64,000 nucleotides of DNA from JAGOFO01 sp964522105. GTDB taxonomy: Bacteria; Myxococcota_A; UBA9042; DTJE01. This document shows positions 42,495 through 49,651 of this stretch, piece after piece. Within the stretch, counting starts at the first letter, position 1. Every line of letters begins with the position of its first letter. A program made the position numbers and the translations under genes. The DNA lies in the NCBI GenBank assembly GCA_964522105.1, contig CAZFVA010000016.1, positions 15,392 through 79,391 of the forward strand, written 5' to 3'. The notes below the pieces were generated by a model, which saw only the letters and a list, made by a program, of their open reading frames with translations, was not told the DNA's origin and ran no database searches.

Positions 42495-43850
42495 CTATTC
42501 CTGGCTTCCCGGTAATGTTCCGAGAGCCCTTACAAGGGAAGCCCATGCCAGTGCGTATTCGTACTCGGCAAGGACCATCTGGCTTCTGGCCTGCGCCAGG
42601 GATCTTTGTGTGTCCAGGATTTCCATCTGACTTCCGGTTCCCGATTTGAACCGTTCCATTGCCAGATTTACGCCTTCCTGTGATGAAATCAAGGCGGCGT
42701 TAAGTGGTTGCAAGGTGATTCGGTACCGTTCAAGTCCGCCCCATGCCATTTCGATCTGCGCACGGATTTCTAAATCGAACTGCTCCAGTTCAGCGCGTGC
42801 AGCGGCCAGCCTCGCTTTTGCTGATCTGGCCTGGCGGTAAGTTGAAAGCCCTGAAAACAGCGGCAACTGCAGGCCGACACCAGCCTGCCAGTTCCAGGCA
42901 AGTTGATCGATGTACGAGCCACCGTACGAGAATCCGGCAAGCACGAACAGGTTCGGGTAATGATCCCCGTGAATCTGTTTAACCCGTGATGACATGGAAG
43001 CAATCTTTTCCAGAATGGCTTTTCTGTCGGGACGGTTCGCCAGCGCCAGATCTACCAGTTCCTGCATCCCTTCCTGGCCTGCCTTGATGGCGTAAGGCTT
43101 TGTATCCACGCGAAATTCTATTGGTTCCCGCACCCCAATCCTTATTAACAGGTTTTTGCACGCGCCTCGGAATCGTTCTTCGGCGCCCATGTATCCTGCA
43201 AGGATCAACTGGGCTTCCGTTTCGGCGCGGACCATTTCGATTTTCGGGACTTCACCGATGCGGTACAGGTCAAGTGCGGTGTCGGCATTCTTTCTGAATG
43301 CGTCGCGGTTTTCGCGGGAAAGGTCAAGGTTCTTCTGCGCGGCAACAATCTCGGAATAAGCTGCAAATATCTGATACCACAGGTTTAATACGTTACTGTC
43401 CTTTGAGAAGCGGGCCGCTGCCGTGTTGCTTTCGGCCTGCCGCAGGCCATACAGGGTTCTGCCAAAGTCCCAGACCGTCTGTTGCAGGTTAATTCCCAGT
43501 CCAAAATAGTTGTACGACTGTGAGCTCATGGGGGGATCAGTGTTGAGGTCTGTGTCCAGCACCTGCCCCGGTTGGGCCGCGAAGTTACCTGTCATCCGCT
43601 GGTACTGCATGTTGAATGACATCTGCGGCAGAAAGCCGGCTAAAGCGACGCCTTCGTCTTCCGTGGCGGCTGTAATATTGCTGTCTGCGGCCTTGATTGC
43701 CGGGCTTCCAGCAAGCGCCAGTTCGTATGCTTCCTGGAAAGTCAGAAGCCCGTCTTCAAAGGGGTTCGAAGCGACTGCAGTGACGCTGAACATGCTTATC
43801 ACTGCGATTGCAGCCAGTTGAGTCAGTAATTTCTGAAAATAATTCGTCAT
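42495..43850 (-). CDS. TolC-family outer-membrane channel protein
   Basis: Outer-membrane efflux protein of 451 residues. It has a signal peptide (ending TAVAS) and the internally repeated TolC helix-strand pattern: LTFQEAYELALAGSPAIKAADSNI in the first half and VDLALANRPDRKAILEKI in the second. Two helical hairpins are predicted by heptad content (for example SLAQARSQMVLAEYEYALAWASL). TolC partners normally form exit ducts for type I or RND systems. Here it heads the exopolysaccharide operon, 36 bp upstream of the Wzc-like gene. No membrane-fusion or pump gene is nearby, and no Wza-type exporter is recognised. A role in polymer export is therefore plausible but unproven. Confidence 0.87.
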   Translation of the reverse strand: MTNYFQKLLTQLAAIAVISMFSVTAVASNPFEDGLLTFQEAYELALAGSPAIKAADSNITAATEDEGVALAGFLPQMSFNMQYQRMTGNFAAQPGQVLDTDLNTDPPMSSQSYNYFGLGINLQQTVWDFGRTLYGLRQAESNTAAARFSKDSNVLNLWYQIFAAYSEIVAAQKNLDLSRENRDAFRKNADTALDLYRIGEVPKIEMVRAETEAQLILAGYMGAEERFRGACKNLLIRIGVREPIEFRVDTKPYAIKAGQEGMQELVDLALANRPDRKAILEKIASMSSRVKQIHGDHYPNLFVLAGFSYGGSYIDQLAWNWQAGVGLQLPLFSGLSTYRQARSAKARLAAARAELEQFDLEIRAQIEMAWGGLERYRITLQPLNAALISSQEGVNLAMERFKSGTGSQMEILDTQRSLAQARSQMVLAEYEYALAWASLVRALGTLPGSQE

Positions 43851-43969
43851 TACTTGATATTCCAGTATGCCCCAGCGTCAGATTAGAACCTTATTATGGG
43901 ATTATTGACAAACTCATGACAGCAAAAACGGCATCTTAAGCGGCCCTGAACAGGTACCTGCGGGTTTAA

Positions 43970-45679
43970 TCAGAGCGGTTGTTCTTCGGCGACCAGATTC
44001 AGAGGTGCGACAGCAGCCGCGGCCCTTTCGGTAAGGACTGCGCCCCATTCGGTGTCAAGGCTGAATTTGCTGCTGTTCAGGTTTTCAAAGGCCGTTTTAA
44101 TCGTGTCGAAGTCGGTGTCCTTCACGTCAAGGCGCTGTCCGGCATTTTCCGTCGGGGTGTAAACGCCCCACAGGCTTGGCGCGTCAAAGTATTTCCAGGT
44201 CCATGGTGCCCAGTGAACGCCACGCCTGTTCATCATGTCAAGCACGCCGTCCATCGCGTCAAGCTGCCAGCGATTTTCGGGGTCGTCAGTCTCGTTAAAC
44301 GAATTCGGGCCATAGACGGTGAATTCGCCGTAAAACAGGGGGCAGTCGTAACGTTCCCAGTATTTTTCAAGGTTGGTGATTTCCCCTTCCATCATGTAGA
44401 TGTGCTCTGCCGCAGTTTCGCCGCCCGGGTAGTCGTGGAATGAAGCCGCCGCATTGGTCCAGCCCATTTCAGCGGGGCCCGCCAGTGCTGCCGGGTTGAT
44501 GAATCCGTCTTCCATCATGACGATATGTGCCGTGTCAACTTCCCGGATTGCTTGAATAATCGCGTCATGGGCGGCGACGTAATGTTCCCGATCCGGCGAA
44601 CCGTTCGGTTCATTAATCAGGTCCAGAACAGCGACGTGCGGTTCGTCTTTGAAGTAACTGGCGATGGCCTGCCACAGGCGGGCAGTCTTGTCGATGCACG
44701 CCTGGTTTGTCCAGAACTGTCCGGCGTTTTCAAGCCCCTGGTGCCAGTACGCGCTTTGTCCGCCGGGGACTCCGTGCATATCCAGCATGATGTAAAGCTT
44801 GTACTTGCGGGCCCACGAAAGGACCTGGTCCAATCTTTGCCAGCCTTCTTCAACGAAGCCGTTTTCGCCTTCAATGTCAGTTTCCAGGGCCTGGTACCAG
44901 AAAGGCAGGCGAATAAGGTTGATGCCAAGCTCGGCGGCCCGCTGGAAGTCGATTTCGGTGATGTAGTTGTCCTGATATGTGTTGCGCAGCTCAAGCATCC
45001 GTTCGTAGCCGAATCGTTTCGTGAACCATTTCCAAAGGCTGCGTTCTTCATAAATCCACGGTTCGGAATCGAACCACGCCCAGAAATTGTCTGTGCCTTC
45101 CTGCAGCGCCGGCGTCACGTTCTGCGCCATGTATGTGCGCCATTCTTCGGTGCACAGCCAGGCCGCCTTCAACTGAAAACTGCAGTCAATCACGTTAATG
45201 AACTGAGCTTCTTCAAAAAACGTCTTAATCCCGAATTCTTCTGCTTTTTCGGGCATCATTTTCACAAGTTCTTCCTGGCCAAGGATGCCGATGCCGGCAA
45301 TCCAGCTTTCCATCATCAGCCAGCTTCCGAAGTTAATGCCGCGCAGCATCACCGGGTTGCCTTCTTCGTCAACGATGTTCTGCCCGTCGACATGCAGAAA
45401 AGGCAGCGTGGCAGCTTCTGAAGGTACGGGGCGGACCGGGAAAGGCTTGCTGTTCGGCTTGCAGTCAGCCTGGACCGGGGCTTCCATCTGCTCCCAGCCC
45501 TGGTCGGCGCCGGTATCTGTGGCGACATCCGTGCCTGTGTCTGTTGTTATGTCCCCGCCGACGTCATCAACAGTGTCAATAACCGTGGTGTCGGTGTCGA
45601 TTGCCGTATCACCACATGCCGAAAATGCACCTATGATGGCAGTGGCTGTCAGAATCGCGATTGTCGTTTTCTTTGTCAT
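43970..45679 (-). CDS. family 5 glycoside hydrolase (cellulase-like) lipoprotein
   Basis: Surface-anchored beta-glucanase or mannanase of 569 residues. The lipoprotein signal ends AFSAC. A Thr/Asp/Val stalk of about 40 residues precedes the (beta/alpha)8 barrel. Catalytic Glu residues lie in VLDLINEPNG (acid/base) and LFYGEFTVYG (nucleophile); LRGINFGSWLMMESW marks the barrel start. An insertion (about 150-240) is Trp- and Glu-rich. It lies 119 bp upstream of the TolC-headed operon on the same strand but has its own likely promoter (45730-45757). It may cooperate with the GH9 enzyme in remodelling a beta-linked polymer or in nutrient acquisition. Confidence 0.9.
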   Translation of the reverse strand: MTKKTTIAILTATAIIGAFSACGDTAIDTDTTVIDTVDDVGGDITTDTGTDVATDTGADQGWEQMEAPVQADCKPNSKPFPVRPVPSEAATLPFLHVDGQNIVDEEGNPVMLRGINFGSWLMMESWIAGIGILGQEELVKMMPEKAEEFGIKTFFEEAQFINVIDCSFQLKAAWLCTEEWRTYMAQNVTPALQEGTDNFWAWFDSEPWIYEERSLWKWFTKRFGYERMLELRNTYQDNYITEIDFQRAAELGINLIRLPFWYQALETDIEGENGFVEEGWQRLDQVLSWARKYKLYIMLDMHGVPGGQSAYWHQGLENAGQFWTNQACIDKTARLWQAIASYFKDEPHVAVLDLINEPNGSPDREHYVAAHDAIIQAIREVDTAHIVMMEDGFINPAALAGPAEMGWTNAAASFHDYPGGETAAEHIYMMEGEITNLEKYWERYDCPLFYGEFTVYGPNSFNETDDPENRWQLDAMDGVLDMMNRRGVHWAPWTWKYFDAPSLWGVYTPTENAGQRLDVKDTDFDTIKTAFENLNSSKFSLDTEWGAVLTERAAAAVAPLNLVAEEQPL

Positions 45680-45729
45680 TTTATGGGGTTTCCTTGTTTT
45701 CAGCAGGTTTTATGGGCTGAGACCGTTCA

Positions 45730-45757
45730 ATCTTATTCTGTACACCGTGATTGTCAA
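45730..45757 (-). promoter_or_regulatory. putative sigma70-type promoter for the GH5 gene
   Basis: On the minus strand, a perfect TTGACA (+ strand 45752-45757) and TAAGAT (45730-45735) are separated by 16 nt, about 50 nt upstream of the GH5 start. It lies in the divergent region shared with cheR. Confidence 0.5.
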
Positions 45758-45797
45758 TGCAGGATATTTGTGACGGCTGATTAAGTTAAAGGGTACA

Positions 45798-46655
45798 ATG
45801 TCATCGAATGAGCAGGGTCGGGCAATGGATTTTGGCGCTATCACCAGAATCGTATCAAATTCTTATGGTCCGGACCTTTCCACATTTGATCCTTCTTTTC
45901 TGGTCCAGTCAATAAACAGAAGACTTACGGCAACTTCCATCGGTGATGTGGCTGATTATGGCAAATATCTTGCGGACAACTCTGCCGAGGTTCAGGAACT
46001 GATTTCTTCCTTGAACGTCTGCTACAGCACGTTCTTCCGCAATCCGATTGCGATGGCCCTGCTTGAACAGATGGTTTTGCCGGACCTGGTCGAGCGCAAG
46101 GTGCAGTCAGGTGAAGGCACGATCAGGATATGGTCTGCCGGATGTGCCGCCGGACAGGAGCCGTACTCGATTGCGATCCTGTTGCAGGAAGTTCTGGCTT
46201 TGACTGGTAAGCCTGTCACGTTTCAGATATTTGCGACCGACGTGTCAGAATCTGCGCTTGCGGCGGCCGCTGTCGGTCAGTATGCGTCTGCTGACGTTCA
46301 GAACGTTCCTTTGAAATACATCAACAAATATCTGGTGCCACAGGGCGACTTTTTTCAGATAGATCAGTGTCTTCGGCAGAAAGTCAGCTTTTCACAGTAT
46401 GACCTTCTGGACCTTACAAGGACCTGTCCGCCGGAAAGCATTTACGGTCACTTTGACATCGTCTTGTGCAGCAACGTCTTGTTTTACTACAGCGCCGGAA
46501 TTCAGCAGCGTATTTTAAGGAAAATTGCAGCCAGCATGGTTTCAGGGGGATATCTGGTCGTCGGCAAAGCCGAACGCGGACTGGTGGACGGTGCCAGGGT
46601 CTTTTGTCCGGTCGAGCACTGCTCCACCATTTTTCAACGCAGGGGGGATGTATGA
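45798..46655 (+). CDS. cheR: CheR-type protein-glutamate methyltransferase
   Basis: SAM-dependent methyltransferase of 285 residues. The N-terminal CheR domain contains INRRLTATSIGDVADYGKYL, the linker SSLNVCYSTFFRNP, and the Rossmann SAM site RIWSAGCAAGQEPYSIA. Later segments are FATDVSESAL, FDIVLCSNVLFYY and GGYLVVGKAE. CheR normally methylates glutamates on chemoreceptors. Here no receptor, CheW, CheA or CheB is adjacent; the only partner is a hybrid kinase whose start overlaps this stop by 4 bp. No TPR extension is present. Confidence 0.92.
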   Translation: MSSNEQGRAMDFGAITRIVSNSYGPDLSTFDPSFLVQSINRRLTATSIGDVADYGKYLADNSAEVQELISSLNVCYSTFFRNPIAMALLEQMVLPDLVERKVQSGEGTIRIWSAGCAAGQEPYSIAILLQEVLALTGKPVTFQIFATDVSESALAAAAVGQYASADVQNVPLKYINKYLVPQGDFFQIDQCLRQKVSFSQYDLLDLTRTCPPESIYGHFDIVLCSNVLFYYSAGIQQRILRKIAASMVSGGYLVVGKAERGLVDGARVFCPVEHCSTIFQRRGDV

Positions 46656-49645
46656 AATTCAAAGACTTAAAAATCAGTATTCAGTTGTCAGTCGGCCTCG
46701 GGTTGATTGTCGGACTGATGCTGCTGGTTGGTCTTGTTGCAATGTATCAGGGTCAAAGGGTGTGGGCCGAGACGGAGGGTCTGTATGAACATCCGCTCCA
46801 GGTCAGGCGGGCCACCGGCGAACTTTCAATGGACATCATGGCCATCTATCAGGGCATGCAGAGCATCGTGGTCGCGCAGGACCAGGATGAAATTAGTGCA
46901 ATCCGGCAGAAGATTGCGGCCAGTGAAGCGAACGCTGACCGCCAGTTTGCCATTTTGTATGACAGATATCTTGGAAACAAGGCCGACATTGACAAAGTGC
47001 ATGAAGGATTCGCCCAGTGGAAAGACATTCGTTCCGAAACTGTCAACATGGTGGTGGCCGGGGACGTTGCCGGGGCTGCGGCCAGGATAAGACACGAAGG
47101 CGTTGGTGGCCGGAAGGTGGCCAATCTGTTGGATTTGTTGTCAAAAGTCAGTGATTTTGCCAGGCAGAGAGGCGGCACGTTCTATAACGATGCCGAAAGT
47201 CACAACAATGAAATGAAGGTCATGATGGGAATCCTGATGGCCATCATCGTTTTACTGACGATGCTGATAAGTTACATTCTGTTGAGGTCGATCAGAACAC
47301 CTCTGGCCGAGTTCACACAGGCCGTGAACCTGTTCGGAAGTGGTCGTCTGGATACGAGGATTGATTACAAGTCCATGAATGAAATGGGTATTCTTGCCAA
47401 TTCATTTAACTCGCTCGCGGAAAATGTTCAGGCCGGGATTGAGCTTGCAAGCAAGACATCACGGATTGCCGGTGAAATAGTCGGTCAGGAAGATATCGGT
47501 CCATTCTGTCTGGCCCTTTTGAATTCGCTGATGGAAGAAACCGATTCTCAGGTCGGCGCCATATATCTGTTGAATTCGCAGAAAACCCATTTTGAATTAA
47601 TTGAATCAGTCGGGCTTGCCGCAGCCATCAGATCGTTTTCCGCTGTCGAGCGTGAAGGTGAGCTTGGCGCAGTGCTTGCGTCAGGAAGGATGAAACGCCT
47701 TAAAGATATACCTGAAGATTCGGTGTTCCTGCTGCGTACCGTAAGCGGAGACATTCGTCCAAAGGAAATAGTTACTATTCCGATTGATTCCGGTAGCGGG
47801 GTGGTGGCGGTAGTCTCGCTGGCAAGTGTTCGAGGTTATTCAGAAAAGACGACCCGCCTGATCGAGATGATACAGGATTTGATAACAGCGCGCTTTAACG
47901 GTGTGTTGACCTTGCAGCAGGTTCGCGAATTTTCACAGAGGCTTGATACCCAGAACCGTGAACTCGAGGCTCAGAAAACTGAACTGCAGCGGCAGGCAGA
48001 TGAGGTTCTGGCCCAGAACATGGAACTGGAGCAGCAGAAAAGACAGTTGGATCAGGCCAACCGCATGAAGACCAGTTTCCTGTCGAACATGAGCCACGAG
48101 CTTCGGACTCCGCTGAATTCGGTGATTGCGCTTTCCGGTGTGCTGTCTAAAAGGCTGCGTGGCGCGATCCCCGACGAAGAGTACAGTTACCTTGACGTTA
48201 TAGAACGAAACGGAAGAAGTCTGCTGGGATTGTTGAATGACATTCTGGACTTGTCCAGGGTCGAGTCAGGGGCGGAAGAAGTCGAAATCACCAGTTTTTC
48301 GGTTCACGGGATGGTCACTGAAGTCGTGAAGATGATTGAACCGTTGATCGGCACTAAGGACGTGACGCTGCTCAATCGGGTGCCTGTAGATCTTCCGATG
48401 GTTGCAAGTGATGCGCTCAAGGTCCGCCACATTCTGCAGAATCTGATTGGAAATGCAGTTAAATTCACGATGGACGGAAGTGTCGAGATCGCTGCCCATC
48501 GCGCAGACAAGTGCGTTGTTATCACGGTTGCCGACACCGGCATCGGGATTTCACCTGAGCATATCCCATTCATATTTGACGAGTTCCGGCAGGCGGAAGA
48601 AGGCACCGCCAGAAGGTTCGGCGGTACCGGGCTTGGCCTGTCGATTGCCAGGAAGTATGCGACGCTGCTGAAAGGGACGTTGACTGTTCAGAGCGTGCCT
48701 GGAAAGGGTTCCACATTCACTTTAAAACTTCCGGTGGACGTCTTTTCGTCAGCATGTGCCAGGCCTGAAGATGGCAATTTCACCGGGCGTATTGAAATGG
48801 TGGCCAGTCCTTATGGTGCCGGCAAAAAGATTCTTGTCGTTGAAGACAGCGAAGCGGCCGTTATCCAGGTTAATGATATGCTGGCCAGTCACGGCTATAT
48901 TGTGTCCGTTGCCCGCAACGGGCGCGAGGCGCTCGAGCAGATTGAACTGGGTCTGCCGGACGCGATGATTCTTGACCTGATGATGCCCGAGGTTGACGGT
49001 TTTGCGGTGTTGAAGGCCATTCGCAGTGTTGAAAAGACGATGAACATTCCGGTCCTGATCCTTACGGCGAAACATGTGACGAAGGAAGAGCTCAGTTTCT
49101 TGAAAAGCAACCATATCCATCAGTTGATTCAGAAAGGTGATGTCAGCAAGGTTGATTTGTTGAACTCAGTTGCCGGTATGGTCGGTTTGATACGGGCCTC
49201 GGCCGCTTCCAGTCGCCCGGTTACTGATACTGAAATCCCGCTTATTAAAGTGGCGCCCCGGCCCACAGCGTTGGGAAAGCCGGTAATTCTGGTTGTGGAA
49301 GATAACCCTGATAACATGAAGACTATCAGGGCGCTGCTGTCCGATGTTGCCACAATTATCGAGGCTTCAGATGGCGAGGCCGGCGTGGCTCAGGCTCAGG
49401 TAAAGATGCCCGATATGATTCTGATGGACATATCTCTGCCGTTCATGGACGGGTTCACGGCCCTGGACCAGATCAAGAAGGAAAAATTCCTTCAGCATGT
49501 GCCGGTGATTGCCGTTACGGCCAGGGCCATGAAGGGGGATCGGGAACAGATGCTGGCGTATGGTTTTGATGGATACGTTTCGAAACCGATCGATGGAAAA
49601 GTTCTTCAGGACACTATCCGCGCTTTGCTTACCGGAAGGGATTAG
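46652..49645 (+). CDS. hybrid sensor histidine kinase (4HB-HAMP-GAF-HisKA-HATPase-REC-REC)
   Basis: Membrane signalling kinase of 997 residues. It has two transmembrane helices (about 10-32 and 192-215) around a periplasmic four-helix-bundle sensor, then HAMP (about 215-270), GAF (about 280-425), a coiled coil, and HisKA with phospho-acceptor His in NMSHELRTPLNS. HATPase (DTGIGISPEHIPFIF, GGTGLGLSIARKY) and two C-terminal receiver domains follow (LDLMMPEVDG and MDISLPFMDG hold the phospho-Asp). ATG 46652 was chosen because it gives a clean first helix and a 4-bp overlap with cheR; the frame opening at 46466 is CheR-coding. The bundle sensor resembles the ligand domain of chemoreceptors, which may explain pairing with a CheR. 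Confidence 0.93.
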   Translation: MKFKDLKISIQLSVGLGLIVGLMLLVGLVAMYQGQRVWAETEGLYEHPLQVRRATGELSMDIMAIYQGMQSIVVAQDQDEISAIRQKIAASEANADRQFAILYDRYLGNKADIDKVHEGFAQWKDIRSETVNMVVAGDVAGAAARIRHEGVGGRKVANLLDLLSKVSDFARQRGGTFYNDAESHNNEMKVMMGILMAIIVLLTMLISYILLRSIRTPLAEFTQAVNLFGSGRLDTRIDYKSMNEMGILANSFNSLAENVQAGIELASKTSRIAGEIVGQEDIGPFCLALLNSLMEETDSQVGAIYLLNSQKTHFELIESVGLAAAIRSFSAVEREGELGAVLASGRMKRLKDIPEDSVFLLRTVSGDIRPKEIVTIPIDSGSGVVAVVSLASVRGYSEKTTRLIEMIQDLITARFNGVLTLQQVREFSQRLDTQNRELEAQKTELQRQADEVLAQNMELEQQKRQLDQANRMKTSFLSNMSHELRTPLNSVIALSGVLSKRLRGAIPDEEYSYLDVIERNGRSLLGLLNDILDLSRVESGAEEVEITSFSVHGMVTEVVKMIEPLIGTKDVTLLNRVPVDLPMVASDALKVRHILQNLIGNAVKFTMDGSVEIAAHRADKCVVITVADTGIGISPEHIPFIFDEFRQAEEGTARRFGGTGLGLSIARKYATLLKGTLTVQSVPGKGSTFTLKLPVDVFSSACARPEDGNFTGRIEMVASPYGAGKKILVVEDSEAAVIQVNDMLASHGYIVSVARNGREALEQIELGLPDAMILDLMMPEVDGFAVLKAIRSVEKTMNIPVLILTAKHVTKEELSFLKSNHIHQLIQKGDVSKVDLLNSVAGMVGLIRASAASSRPVTDTEIPLIKVAPRPTALGKPVILVVEDNPDNMKTIRALLSDVATIIEASDGEAGVAQAQVKMPDMILMDISLPFMDGFTALDQIKKEKFLQHVPVIAVTARAMKGDREQMLAYGFDGYVSKPIDGKVLQDTIRALLTGRD

Positions 49646-49651
49646 GTCCTG

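Noticed and set aside
44525..45421. Open frame of 298 codons opposite the GH5 gene
   Set aside because: The sense strand encodes a complete GH5 with both catalytic Glu motifs; the antisense product has no recognisable features or ribosome site.
46466..46651. Extended N-terminus for the hybrid kinase
   Set aside because: This stretch codes for the end of CheR in another frame; the kinase start at 46652 gives the membrane helix and a 4-bp overlap.
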